Shown: piece by piece, positions 24,574-33,632 of the stretch
Position numbering within the stretch: the first letter of the stretch is position 1
Layout of the letters: the number at the start of each line of letters is the position of its first letter
DNA from: Lutibacter sp.
GTDB taxonomy: Bacteria; Bacteroidota; Bacteroidia; Flavobacteriales; Flavobacteriaceae
Length of the DNA: 64,000 bases
Assembly (NCBI RefSeq): GCF_016342705.1
Contig: NZ_JAEINV010000001.1
Coordinates: 434,001-498,000, forward strand
Direction: 5' to 3'
The notes under the pieces: generated by a model
Database searches by the model: none
Seen by the model: only the letters and a program-made list of their open reading frames with translations
Told to the model about the DNA's origin: nothing
Position numbers and translations under genes: made by a program

Positions 24574-27405
24574 TTAATGGGCCTGCAACCAATCGGTACC
24601 TTCACCTATTTCTACAGTTAAAGGAACTGACAATTTAAAGGCGTTTTCCATTTCAAATATAATTTTGGGTTTTAATAGTTCTAATTCGGTTTTATGCATA
24701 TCAAAAACCAATTCATCATGTACTTGCAACAGCATTTTGGTTTTATAATTTCCTTCCTTAAGTAATTTATAAATATTAATCATTGCTATTTTAATAATAT
24801 CGGCAGCACTTCCTTGAATTGGTGCATTTACTGCATTTCGCTCATCAGCGGAACGTACAATTGCATTTTGTGAATTAATATTTTTTAAATACCGTCTTCT
24901 TCCTGAAATAGTTTCAACATAGCCATTTTCTCTTGCAAATTCTATTTGATGGGCAATAAATTGATTTAATTTTGGAAATGTTTTGTAATAATTGTCGATT
25001 AATTCTTTGGCTTCAGCTCTTGATTTATTTAATTGTTGCGCTAATGTAAAAGCTCCTTGACCATAAATTATTCCAAAATTTACTGCTTTTGCATCGGATC
25101 TTTGTGCTCGAGTGACTTCATTTAAAGGAATTCCAAATACTTTTGCAGCCGTTGCGGCATGAATATCTTCACCATTTCTAAAAGATTCAATCATACTTTC
25201 ATCACCACTTAGTGCGGCAATTATACGCAATTCAATTTGAGAATAATCGGCAGCAACTAACGTGAAATCACTGTTTTTTGCAACAAATGCTTTTCTAACT
25301 TGGCGACCTCTCTCGGTTCTAATTGGAATATTTTGAAGATTTGGATTGTTAGAACTTAATCTACCAGTTGCAGCAACTGCTTGACTATAAGTGGTGTGAA
25401 TTCTTCCGGTTTGTTCGTTTATTTCATTGGGTAAAGCATCAACATAAGTGTTTTTTAATTTTACCAAACCTCTCCATTCTAAAATTTCTTCCACAATTTT
25501 ATGTTTTGGCGCTAGTTTAGAAAGTATTTCTTCACCTGTTGCGTATTGCCCTGTTTTTGTTTTTTTAGGTTTTGCTAAAAGTTTTAAATGATCAAATAAA
25601 ACGTCGCCTAATTGTTTTGGGGAAGCTAAATTAAATTCAATATTGGCTTCTGCATAAATAGTTTTTTCAAGTTTTATAATGTCGTTATTTAAATTTTCAG
25701 ATAACGATTTTAAAAATGATGCGTCTAACTTAATGCCCTCTAATTCCATTTGAGCCAACACTTTGAGTAATGGAATTTCAATGTCATTATAAAGTTTGGT
25801 CAATTGATATTTTTCTAAATCTTGCTCAAAAATTTCTTTTAATTGAAAAGTAAAGTCAGCAAATTCTGTAATATATTCTGTTTGTTTTTCTAAATCAATT
25901 TGTTGAACAGTTAATTGGTCTTTTCCTTTTTTGCCAATAACCGATGCTATGGTTTTTGGTTTGTAATTTAAATAGGTTTCGGTTAAAACGCTCATATCGT
26001 GACGCATATCTGGGTTTATTAAATAATGCGCTAACATAACATCAAATAATTTTCCTTTTATTTGAATGTTGTATTTACTTAAAATTTTGATGTCGTATTT
26101 TATATCCTGACCAATTTTCTCTATAGATTCGTTTTCAAAAAAAGGTTTTAATTGATTAAGAATCTCTGTAGAATTTTCATTGTTTACTGCAATGTAGTAT
26201 CCTTTAGCTTTTTCATAACTAAATGAAATTCCTATTAAATTTGCTTTAAAAGAATTAGTGGCATCTGTAGTTTCAAGATGGTAACTAACAGATGGTTGTT
26301 TTAATAAATTAGCAATTAGTAATTTTCTTGAAAGTGGAGAATTTACAAACTGATATAAGTGATTGTAATCTTCATTGGAATCATAACTTGCGTTTAATGA
26401 TGTTTCAACAGAATGTTCTGGAGGTAATGAAAATAAATCAAATTGTTGCGTTGATGATGATGATGGTTTTGTTTCTTGTGTAGCAACTTCTTCTTTTTTT
26501 GGTGCTTCAATTTCGGGAGCTGCGTTATTAAATATTTTGTTAAAATTTTCAGCCAACCTTCTAAATTCTAATTCTTTAAAAATTTCCCCAACTTTTTCAA
26601 AATCGGGATGATTTAATTCAAAATCTTGTTCGTGAAATATTACAGGGCAATCTAACATAATGGTTGCTAGTTGTTTAGAGAGTAAGCCTAATTCTTTGTT
26701 TTCTTCTACTTTTTCTCTCATTTTTCCTTTTAGCTCGTGGGTATTTGCTAAAAGGTTTTCAATACTTCCATATTCTTTAATAAATTTTTTGGCTGTTTTT
26801 TCCCCAACCCCAGGAAATCCTGGAATATTATCTACAGCATCGCCCATCATACCTAAAAAGTCAATAACTTGCTCTGGCCTTTCTACTTCAAACTTTTTTT
26901 GAACTTCTGGAATTCCCCATATTTCAATGCCATTTCCCATTCTAGATGGTTTATACATAAAAATATTTTCAGAAACCAATTGCGCAAAATCCTTATCAGG
27001 AGTAACCATAAAAGTTTGATAACCTGCTTTTTCTGCCTGTTTTGCGAGTGTCCCAATTAAATCATCGGCTTCAAAACCTTCCTTTTCAATAATGGGAATG
27101 TGCATTGCTTCTAGTATTTTGTGTATAAAAGGAACAGCAATTTTTATGGCTTCAGGTGTTTCTTGTCGGTTAGACTTGTATTCAGGGAAAGCTTCATTTC
27201 TACTGTGTGAGCCTCCCTTATCAAAAGCTACAGCTAAATGATCGGGCTTCTCTCTGTTAATAACATCTAGTAAAGAATTAGTAAAGCCTAATATGGCTGA
27301 AGTATCCATTCCTTTGGAATTAATTCTAGGGTTTTTTATAAGTGCGTAATAGCCACGAAATATTAAAGCGTAGGCATCTAAAAGGAAAAGTCGTTTTTTA
27401 TGCAT
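24574..27405 (-). CDS. polA: DNA polymerase I
   Basis: This 943-residue enzyme fills gaps and removes RNA primers. It has an N-terminal 5'-3' exonuclease (about 1-290; VTPDKDFAQLV, DAVDNIPGFPGVGEKTA), a central 3'-5' exonuclease-like domain (about 350-530) and a family A polymerase domain (about 570-943) with motif A (VAADYSQIELRI), the O-helix region (RSDAKAVNFGIIYGQG) and motif C (LLQVHDELVFD). In the central domain the first catalytic Asp of the usual FDTET motif is replaced: the protein reads YHLETT, with His376 at the Asp position and Glu378 kept. Later exonuclease positions (GQDIKYD, EFADFT) are present. Polymerase residues look intact. It is monocistronic. Confidence 0.96.
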   Translation of the reverse strand: MHKKRLFLLDAYALIFRGYYALIKNPRINSKGMDTSAILGFTNSLLDVINREKPDHLAVAFDKGGSHSRNEAFPEYKSNRQETPEAIKIAVPFIHKILEAMHIPIIEKEGFEADDLIGTLAKQAEKAGYQTFMVTPDKDFAQLVSENIFMYKPSRMGNGIEIWGIPEVQKKFEVERPEQVIDFLGMMGDAVDNIPGFPGVGEKTAKKFIKEYGSIENLLANTHELKGKMREKVEENKELGLLSKQLATIMLDCPVIFHEQDFELNHPDFEKVGEIFKELEFRRLAENFNKIFNNAAPEIEAPKKEEVATQETKPSSSSTQQFDLFSLPPEHSVETSLNASYDSNEDYNHLYQFVNSPLSRKLLIANLLKQPSVSYHLETTDATNSFKANLIGISFSYEKAKGYYIAVNNENSTEILNQLKPFFENESIEKIGQDIKYDIKILSKYNIQIKGKLFDVMLAHYLINPDMRHDMSVLTETYLNYKPKTIASVIGKKGKDQLTVQQIDLEKQTEYITEFADFTFQLKEIFEQDLEKYQLTKLYNDIEIPLLKVLAQMELEGIKLDASFLKSLSENLNNDIIKLEKTIYAEANIEFNLASPKQLGDVLFDHLKLLAKPKKTKTGQYATGEEILSKLAPKHKIVEEILEWRGLVKLKNTYVDALPNEINEQTGRIHTTYSQAVAATGRLSSNNPNLQNIPIRTERGRQVRKAFVAKNSDFTLVAADYSQIELRIIAALSGDESMIESFRNGEDIHAATAAKVFGIPLNEVTRAQRSDAKAVNFGIIYGQGAFTLAQQLNKSRAEAKELIDNYYKTFPKLNQFIAHQIEFARENGYVETISGRRRYLKNINSQNAIVRSADERNAVNAPIQGSAADIIKIAMINIYKLLKEGNYKTKMLLQVHDELVFDMHKTELELLKPKIIFEMENAFKLSVPLTVEIGEGTDWLQAH

Positions 27406-27495
27406 GTGTTATATTAAAATAATGTTTTTAAAAATTAAAATACACCATTTGTTTTAAATATGACGTTTATCATATAAAAAAACAAACCATTTATG

Positions 27496-27503
27496 TAAAT
27501 TTG
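27496..27503 (+). promoter_or_regulatory. Candidate -7 element for the surface-protein cluster
   Basis: TAAATTTG fits TAnnTTTG and is followed by AC, 28 bases before the first ATG of the cluster. No -33 TTTG stands at the usual distance. Confidence 0.5.
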
Positions 27504-27530
27504 ACAGTATTAGCTTAATAATACAAAGTT

Positions 27531-29522
27531 ATGAAACAAAAGGCTTTTATATTGGTTTGTTTGTTTTTTATTTGTGAAGCTAACCTTTATTCTCAAATTG
27601 TTAACGAAGGAACTCTTCAAATAAAACCATCTACTATTGTCTATTTTGGCGTGGAATATACAAATAAAAGTACGGCTACGCATACGAATGATGGTGATTT
27701 ATATTTAAATAACAACTTTATTAATAACGGAACTACGGCTTCCATTTCTGGAACAACTTTTTTTACAAGCAGTACAAATACTGTTCAGTCAATTTCAGGT
27801 GTAACAAAAAATATTAATTTTTATAATTTAGAAGTAAATTTAAGTAGTGTTGGTAAACAGGGAGTTTCTGTTGAAGATAATTTTGGGTTATATGTTAAAA
27901 ATCAAGTTAATTTAGTTTCGGGCGATTTACGATTGGTTGGTGAAGCGCAATTAGTTCAAGAAAATAATGTCTCTAATTCTGGAACGGGCAAATTATTAAA
28001 AGACCAACAAGGATTGGCTTCTGCATTTGGTTATAATCATTGGTCTTCGCCAGTAAATAATAGCGGGACTTATAAGTTATCTGAAATTTTATATGATGGA
28101 ACTGATGCTGCAAAAAATCCTTTTACTCCTCAAAAAATAGGTTTTAATACAGGTTCTCCTTACAATGGAACGGTATCTGTTTTAAATAGTGGTGATGTGA
28201 TAACTCCACTAAATATTAATGATAGATGGTTGTATAAATATACTAGAGGAGATGGCACTATTAATGGTTGGATTAAAATTACTAAAGATACACCATTAAA
28301 TCCTGCTGAAGGATATATAATGAAGGGAACGGATGTGGCTGCAACTTTTGGTAATTTGCAGAATTATGTTTTTAAAGGTTTACCAAATAATGGAACCTAT
28401 TCTTTTCCCATAACAACAGGGCAAAATACGTTATTTGGAAATCCATATCCTTCTGCTATTGATGCAACTAAGTTTATTGATGATAATGATGGTATTTTTG
28501 GTGAGATATATATTTGGGTAGACGGCGGATCTACATCGCACTATGTTAGAGAGTATGTAGGAGGTTATGCAATTAGAAATAAATTAACCGGTATTAAACC
28601 AACTACTTCATCAGCTATGAATGCAGGTTTAGGGTTGGCCGCTTCATATGATGCGCCAGGCCAATATATAGCGGTAGGACAAGGTTTTTGGGTGGATGCA
28701 GTTGCTGATGGCAATGTAGTTTTTCAAAACTCTCAAAGAGCATTTGTTACAGAAAATACAAGCGCTTCCAATTTTTATAAAAATAGTGCATCCAAAACAG
28801 CAGAAAAAATTACAACGGAAGATGATCGTAGTATTATATTTTTAAATTTTGAAAACCCAGAAGGATATATAAGACATCTTGCTTTAGGTTTTATACCAAA
28901 TTGTAATGCTGATTTAGGTTTTAATTTGGGGTATGATTCTAAAATGTTTGATGCAAATGTTGATGAGCTTTTTTTTATCATTGAAAATGATATTACTAAA
29001 AAGTATGTCATTCAGGGAGTGGGAGCTTTTGATGCAAATTATGAGTTTCCTTTAGGTGTTTTAAAATCTAAAGACGGAAATTATACAATCGAAATAGATA
29101 GCCTTTATAATTTTGATCATAAAATATATTTAAAAGATAATTTATTAAATACTACACACAATTTAAAAGAAGGGAAGTTTGCTATTGATATTCCACCTGG
29201 AGAATATTTTGATAGATTTTCTTTAGTGTTTAAAGGTTTAAATGAAGAAGAGATAATTGGTGAAGAGGAACAAGAAAATTTAATTGATGAGAATATTATA
29301 GCATATTATGATAAAAATTATAGTGTAAATATTCAGAACAAAGGAGAAAAACATATTAAAAGTATTTCAATTTTTAATACTTTAGGTCAGCAAGTAATAA
29401 GTGTAAACAAAAATTTACTTTTAAAAAGTGAAATTAGTATTCCTTTTAATTTTCCTAAAGGAATGTATATTGTTAGAATAACATCAGAATTAGGAGTGAA
29501 AAGTGTAAAATTTTTAAATTAA
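27531..29522 (+). CDS. Secreted protein with type IX secretion C-terminal sorting domain
   Basis: The 663-residue protein has a signal peptide (MKQKAFILVCLFFICEANLYSQ) and a long region of short repeats rich in Asn, Thr and Gly that resembles beta-helix or adhesin-like surface proteins (NEGTLQIK, GDLYLNNNFINNGT). A segment GNPYPSAIDATKFIDD around residue 305 is common in Bacteroidota proteins of this class. The last 75 residues (KSISIFNTLGQQVISVN..., PKGMYIVRITSELGVKSVKFLN) are a T9SS sorting domain, so the protein should be carried over the outer membrane and anchored or released. No enzyme motif is visible. It leads a three-gene cluster with two secreted proteins 7 and 50 bases downstream. 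Confidence 0.85.
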   Translation: MKQKAFILVCLFFICEANLYSQIVNEGTLQIKPSTIVYFGVEYTNKSTATHTNDGDLYLNNNFINNGTTASISGTTFFTSSTNTVQSISGVTKNINFYNLEVNLSSVGKQGVSVEDNFGLYVKNQVNLVSGDLRLVGEAQLVQENNVSNSGTGKLLKDQQGLASAFGYNHWSSPVNNSGTYKLSEILYDGTDAAKNPFTPQKIGFNTGSPYNGTVSVLNSGDVITPLNINDRWLYKYTRGDGTINGWIKITKDTPLNPAEGYIMKGTDVAATFGNLQNYVFKGLPNNGTYSFPITTGQNTLFGNPYPSAIDATKFIDDNDGIFGEIYIWVDGGSTSHYVREYVGGYAIRNKLTGIKPTTSSAMNAGLGLAASYDAPGQYIAVGQGFWVDAVADGNVVFQNSQRAFVTENTSASNFYKNSASKTAEKITTEDDRSIIFLNFENPEGYIRHLALGFIPNCNADLGFNLGYDSKMFDANVDELFFIIENDITKKYVIQGVGAFDANYEFPLGVLKSKDGNYTIEIDSLYNFDHKIYLKDNLLNTTHNLKEGKFAIDIPPGEYFDRFSLVFKGLNEEEIIGEEEQENLIDENIIAYYDKNYSVNIQNKGEKHIKSISIFNTLGQQVISVNKNLLLKSEISIPFNFPKGMYIVRITSELGVKSVKFLN

Positions 29523-29529
29523 TTTAATT

Positions 29530-30357
29530 ATGAAAAGATATATTTTTAATACAATTATTTTGGGTATGCTTTGCATAAGTGTATCATCATTTGCACAAGT
29601 TGGTATTGGGACAGCAACTCCAAATGCATCTTCTATGTTAGATATAACGTCTCTTGATAAAGGATTTTTGCCTCCAAGAATGGATACAGCAGCAAGAGAT
29701 CTTATTGCAGCTCCTGCAGCGGGTTTATTAATTTACAATATCACAACTAATAAACTAAACTATTACAATGGTACTTCCTGGCAAGTGTTAGAAACTGGTG
29801 CTGGGAGTTATGTAGACTTAACAACCAACCAAACTATTGCAGGAAACAAAACATTTACTGGAACTATAACCGCATCAGGCCGACTAATGATTCCAATGGG
29901 GGAGATTAGTTATTTTAAAACAAATGGATATAATTTAACAATTCCAAATAAGGCATCTGGAGATTCTGGATTAGGGACTAATGACAATATGATTAAAATT
30001 GATCCTGGAACTGACAATACTAACTTTGTAAATGATATGTTTGGGACAGGTACAAATAGTCGCTTAACTTATACAGGAAGTGTTGGAAGGTATTTCCATA
30101 TAGCATTGAGTTTTAGTTATTATCCAGAGACATTAAAAGATTCTTTTATATTTGGAGTTGCTAAAAATGATTTAGTTCAAGATACATCAAAATTATTTAT
30201 AACAACCGGGGCATCTGGCGATTTTCAAAGTTCTGCAATGCATGTATTGTTATGGCTAGCTCCTAATGATTATATTGAATTTTATGTTGGAAATTTGACT
30301 ACAGCAAATAAGTATATTAAAATCAAATCCTTTAATTTTGTAGCCATTGGTATGTAA
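29530..30357 (+). CDS. Secreted protein with phage-tail-like modules (first)
   Basis: The 275-residue protein has a signal peptide (MKRYIFNTIILGMLCISVSSFAQ) followed by the repeat-type opening VGIGTATPNASSMLDITS, then a KGFLPPRMDTAARD segment and a LLIYNITTNKLNYYNGTSWQ segment, which recur in Bacteroidota surface proteins and in phage tail fibres. From about residue 150 the C-terminal domain (GSVGRYFHIALSFSYYPE, SSAMHVLLWLAPNDYIEFYVGN, IKSFNFVAIGM) looks like a compact jelly-roll of the TNF/C1q kind used in receptor-binding proteins. No T9SS sorting domain is seen. Function unknown; adhesion is an inference. Confidence 0.75.
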   Translation: MKRYIFNTIILGMLCISVSSFAQVGIGTATPNASSMLDITSLDKGFLPPRMDTAARDLIAAPAAGLLIYNITTNKLNYYNGTSWQVLETGAGSYVDLTTNQTIAGNKTFTGTITASGRLMIPMGEISYFKTNGYNLTIPNKASGDSGLGTNDNMIKIDPGTDNTNFVNDMFGTGTNSRLTYTGSVGRYFHIALSFSYYPETLKDSFIFGVAKNDLVQDTSKLFITTGASGDFQSSAMHVLLWLAPNDYIEFYVGNLTTANKYIKIKSFNFVAIGM

Positions 30358-30407
30358 GTAATGACTCTTTTTAAATAATAACATTATATAATAAAAAAAA
30401 TTTAAAA

Positions 30408-31493
30408 ATGAAAAAAGCAAATCTTAAAATATTTATTACAACCTTACATGTTATGTTTTTCATGTCATTTAGTGCTCAAGCTCAAGTAGGTATTGGAACT
30501 ACAAGCCCAGATGCTTCCTCTATGTTAGATATACAGTCGCCAGATAATGATAAAGGGGTGTTAATTCCAAGAATGACAACAGCACAAAGAACGGCAATTA
30601 CAACACTTGCAAACGGGTTGTTGGTTTTTGATACTACCACAAAAAGCTTTTGGTTTTATAATGGAACCGCAACTACTCCTGCATGGAAAGAATTAGTATC
30701 AGGTAGTTCAATTGTTGATGCTGATGGTGATACAAAAGTTGAAGTTGAAAAGGTTACTGATACCGACCCTAATGGCGATGAAATTAATTTTACAACGAGA
30801 AATGTTCAACGCATGAAAATTGATGCCAATGGTGTAATTATTATGGGCGATAGCACAGCATCTAATAAAAACTATACTAAAATCACTACCGATGGCTCTT
30901 TAAGCTATGTTGGAGAAGCAACACGTTGGGATGATTTAAAAGTACCTGTGAACTCTGTTAAAATAAAGAATATAACTGAAGGAGCTACATGGGAACAATT
31001 TATATCAGGATCAGGTCTTTCTCTATTGTTTTTTAAGGAACAAACCGATGCAAATAAAGTAAGTGATGTTGTTTTTACCGTACAAATGCCACATGCTTGG
31101 AAGCAAGGAACAGCTATATATCCGCATGTGCATTGGACAGTAGATGATGCAGTTGGTGATAAACGAGTTTCATGGGGCTTAGAATACGTATGGGTAAATG
31201 TTGGGCAGCAATTTAATACTTCACCTTCTATAGTTTATGGAAATGGCTTGGCTACTCCTAATGGGACTTTGATTGAGGCACGTGAACATGTTATTACACC
31301 CTTAACGAGTATTATTTCTACTACTAATGGACCCGCCGGAACACTATCTAGCATGTTAGTATGTAGACTCTTTAGAAACTCTTCTGTGAGTGCTGATGAT
31401 ACTTATACTGGAAGTGTTGGTTTATTAGAAATAGATTTTCATTATCAAATTGATAGTGATGGTAGTAATACAGAATACGGAAAGACTAATTAA
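30408..31493 (+). CDS. Secreted protein with phage-tail-like modules (second)
   Basis: The 361-residue protein starts with a signal peptide (MKKANLKIFITTLHVMFFMSF..AQAQ) and VGIGTTSPDASSMLDIQSP, KGVLIPRMTTAQRTAI and LLVFDTTTKSFWFYNG, parallel to the preceding protein, so the N-terminal halves are paralogous. The C-terminal part differs: TRWDDLKVPVNSVKIKN, MPHAWKQGTAIYPHVHWTVD, VSWGLEYVWVNVG and LVCRLFRNSS..DDTYTGSVGLLEIDFHYQID. I recall this pattern from phage and metagenomic structural proteins, but could not check. The shared head with a swapped tail suggests modular exchange. Function unknown. Confidence 0.72.
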   Translation: MKKANLKIFITTLHVMFFMSFSAQAQVGIGTTSPDASSMLDIQSPDNDKGVLIPRMTTAQRTAITTLANGLLVFDTTTKSFWFYNGTATTPAWKELVSGSSIVDADGDTKVEVEKVTDTDPNGDEINFTTRNVQRMKIDANGVIIMGDSTASNKNYTKITTDGSLSYVGEATRWDDLKVPVNSVKIKNITEGATWEQFISGSGLSLLFFKEQTDANKVSDVVFTVQMPHAWKQGTAIYPHVHWTVDDAVGDKRVSWGLEYVWVNVGQQFNTSPSIVYGNGLATPNGTLIEAREHVITPLTSIISTTNGPAGTLSSMLVCRLFRNSSVSADDTYTGSVGLLEIDFHYQIDSDGSNTEYGKTN

Positions 31494-31631
31494 TTTTGTT
31501 CATAAAAACTTTAAAAAAAAGAATTAAGAACACTAAAAAAAATGTATCTTTATAATGGCTTACAACTAGCTTATTTATAGTTGCTTAGCTGACTTAAAAA
31601 AGTTGCTAATATTTATTATATAACTTTTTAG

Positions 31632-31671
31632 AAAAATTGTACAACTTTAGATTGTAAGTTGTACAATTTTT
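31632..31671. terminator. Strong hairpin, likely terminator
   Basis: AAAAATTGTACAACTT (31632-31647) pairs perfectly with AAGTTGTACAATTTTT (31656-31671) around an 8-base loop, and four more T residues follow. It lies about 140 bases after the third surface-protein gene, so it may end that transcript or a short RNA made within the spacer. It is nearly symmetrical and could work on either strand. Confidence 0.7.
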
Positions 31672-31786
31672 TTTGTTCATTTGTACAACTTTTGTTGCAA
31701 CTAACAACCAATATCGCTCATTTAACAACCTAATAAAGTGCGTTTATAAAGCAATTAACTACTATTTATAGGTATGTAAAAAATAG

Positions 31787-31794
31787 TACTTTTG
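31787..31794 (+). promoter_or_regulatory. Candidate -7 element for the HU-HIG gene
   Basis: TACTTTTG fits TAnnTTTG and lies 45 bases before the ATG. No good -33 TTTG is seen. Confidence 0.45.
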
Positions 31795-31839
31795 GTAGTG
31801 CCTAAAAACAGTTCATTAAAATTATAAAAAAATAGTGCT

Positions 31840-32223
31840 ATGGCCTTAAATTATAGAATTACAAAAAGAAGAAACAATATAAAAGATTCAGATGAGCCCC
31901 AATACATAATGCAGGCAGTTAGTAAAGGAATTATAGATTTAGATAAAATTTGTTATGATATTAGCCAGCAATGTACCTTAACTGAAAGTGATGTGGTAGG
32001 GGTGGTAAAAGCCTTAGGTAATAAACTACAAGATAGTTTAGAGCAAGGCTATATTGTTGATATGGGTGATATAGGCCGATTTAAATTGGGGTTTAAAGGA
32101 ACGGCTCAACCTGATCCAAAATTATTATCTAAACAAAGTATTCAAAAATTTATTTTAAACTACCAGCCTTCTAAACGCATGAAACTTTGGCTTAAAAAAA
32201 ATGTAACAATACTGCAAGAGTAA
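31840..32223 (+). CDS. HU-family DNA-binding protein (HU-HIG type)
   Basis: The 127-residue protein starts MALNYRITKRRNNI and carries an HU-like core: IDLDKICYDISQQCTLTESDVVGVVKALGNKLQDSL (in parts, about 29-66), GYIVDMGDIGRFKLGFKG with the arm-forming GDIGRFKL, and a basic C-terminus (NYQPSKRMKLWLKKN). This matches the HU-HIG family of Bacteroidota, small nucleoid proteins that differ from classical HU by the N-terminal extension. It probably binds and bends DNA. Upstream lies the repeat-rich spacer, which could be its own operator, as such proteins often regulate themselves. It is monocistronic. Confidence 0.87.
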   Translation: MALNYRITKRRNNIKDSDEPQYIMQAVSKGIIDLDKICYDISQQCTLTESDVVGVVKALGNKLQDSLEQGYIVDMGDIGRFKLGFKGTAQPDPKLLSKQSIQKFILNYQPSKRMKLWLKKNVTILQE

Positions 32224-32322
32224 TTGGAATACTACAATGTAGCTTAAAATTTGCAATAAAAATAGATTTGTTAAAGTTAGCTTAATTTTTTCTACACTAT
32301 TTTTACAATCATAAAATACAGT

Positions 32323-32330
32323 TAGTTTTG
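32323..32330 (+). promoter_or_regulatory. Candidate -7 element immediately before the metallophosphoesterase start
   Basis: TAGTTTTG fits TAnnTTTG but lies only 5 bases before the ATG, so the predicted transcript would have almost no leader. Confidence 0.4.
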
Positions 32331-32335
32331 TTTTT

Positions 32336-33547
32336 ATGATACGATGGATTCTTTTTATTGCCTTTGTGCTTTTTATTGATTTTTATGCTTTTCAAAGTGT
32401 AAAATCAGTTACTAAAAATAAGATTGTTTTAATAGTATATTGGTTATTTTCCATTGCTGTTTTGGTAAATGTTTTTTATCAACTGAATACTTTTAATACG
32501 TCAAAAGGATTGTCGCAATCCGTTATGTTTGCTTTTGGTTTATTGATACTTTCAATTACCCCAAAATTTTTAGCATTAATAGTGCTTTTTGGTGAAGATA
32601 TTTTTAGAGTTTTTAAAGGTGTTTTCAATTATTTTACAAACGCTCATTCAACATCTTTTTTAGTTGAAAGACGAGATTTTGTGAGTAAAATTGCTTTGGG
32701 TTTAGCCGCTATTCCATTTGCATCAGTTTTATATGGAATGACAAGGGGAAAATACAATTATCAGGTAATCAATCACACACTTTTTTTTAATGATTTGCCC
32801 GCTGCTTTTGACGGTTTTAAAATTACTCATATTTCTGATATACACAGTGGAAGTTTTGATGATGCTGACAAAATTGCATACGGAATAGATTTAATAAATG
32901 AGCAAAATTCTGATGTAATTTTATTTACGGGAGATATTGTTAATAACACAGCTGATGAAATGACTCCTTGGATTTTTCACTTTCAAAAGTTAACTGCTAA
33001 AGATGGAAAATATTCAGTTTTAGGAAATCATGATTATGGTGAATATGTTCGTTTTGATACGCCACAAGAAAAAGAAGCAAATTTTCAAGCAATTAAAGAT
33101 ATTCACCCAAAAATAGGTTTCCATTTATTATTAAATGATAGTGTTTATTTAGAACGTGGAACAGATAAAATTGCTTTGGTTGGTGTAGAAAATTGGGGAA
33201 CACGTTTTAAAAAAGCGGGAGATTTAGGTGTTGCATCAAAAAATATTGCTAAAAACGATTTTAAAATACTATTAAGCCACGATCCTTCTCATTGGGAAAC
33301 AGAAGTCAAAAATCATATAAATAATTATCACTTAACTTTAAGTGGCCATACACACGGAATGCAATTTGGAATTGAAATTCCAGGCTTTAAATGGAGTCCA
33401 GTGCAATATATTTATAAGCAATGGGCAGGAATTTATAATGAAGGCGCTAAATTTATAAATGTAAATAGGGGATTTGGCTTTTTAGCTTTTCCTGGTAGAG
33501 TTGGTATTTGGCCTGAAATTACCGTAATAACCTTGAAAAAGAAGTAA
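32336..33547 (+). CDS. Membrane-anchored metallophosphoesterase, YaeI-like
   Basis: The 403-residue protein has three or four N-terminal membrane helices (about 1-130) and a calcineurin-like phosphoesterase domain. All metal motifs are present: ITHISDIHSGS (DxH), LFTGDIVN (GD), VLGNHDYGE (GNHD), LLSHDPSHW (H) and LTLSGHTHGMQ (GHxH). Proteins of this layout in other bacteria are described as UDP-2,3-diacylglucosamine hydrolase-like or general phosphodiesterases; the substrate cannot be read here. The active domain probably faces outwards or is membrane-proximal. It is followed by the thioredoxin-like gene after 85 bases. Confidence 0.92.
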   Translation: MIRWILFIAFVLFIDFYAFQSVKSVTKNKIVLIVYWLFSIAVLVNVFYQLNTFNTSKGLSQSVMFAFGLLILSITPKFLALIVLFGEDIFRVFKGVFNYFTNAHSTSFLVERRDFVSKIALGLAAIPFASVLYGMTRGKYNYQVINHTLFFNDLPAAFDGFKITHISDIHSGSFDDADKIAYGIDLINEQNSDVILFTGDIVNNTADEMTPWIFHFQKLTAKDGKYSVLGNHDYGEYVRFDTPQEKEANFQAIKDIHPKIGFHLLLNDSVYLERGTDKIALVGVENWGTRFKKAGDLGVASKNIAKNDFKILLSHDPSHWETEVKNHINNYHLTLSGHTHGMQFGIEIPGFKWSPVQYIYKQWAGIYNEGAKFINVNRGFGFLAFPGRVGIWPEITVITLKKK

Positions 33548-33572
33548 ATAGTGATAATTTAAATTAAAATGC

Positions 33573-33580
33573 TACATTTG
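33573..33580 (+). promoter_or_regulatory. Candidate -7 element for the thioredoxin-like gene
   Basis: TACATTTG fits TAnnTTTG and lies 52 bases before the ATG. Confidence 0.5.
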
Positions 33581-33632
33581 TATATATACAGTGATATTTT
33601 TTTTAAAATTTTATTAAAGAGATAGTTTAATT

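Larger units (their letters stand above)
31494..31839. other. Repeat-rich intergenic region before the HU-like gene
   Basis: This 346-bp spacer holds no credible gene. It contains a 16-bp perfect inverted repeat with a T-run, a third copy of the motif TTGTACAAC at 31683-31691, another inverted repeat CAACTA / TAGTTG (31563-31568 / 31578-31583), and a -7 element for the next gene. The density of structure is unusual for this window. Confidence 0.7.

Noticed and set aside
31494-31839. Integron attC or IS end in the repeat-rich spacer
   Set aside because: No convincing attC core pair, no integrase or transposase gene, and no target duplication. Kept as hairpins and motif copies only.
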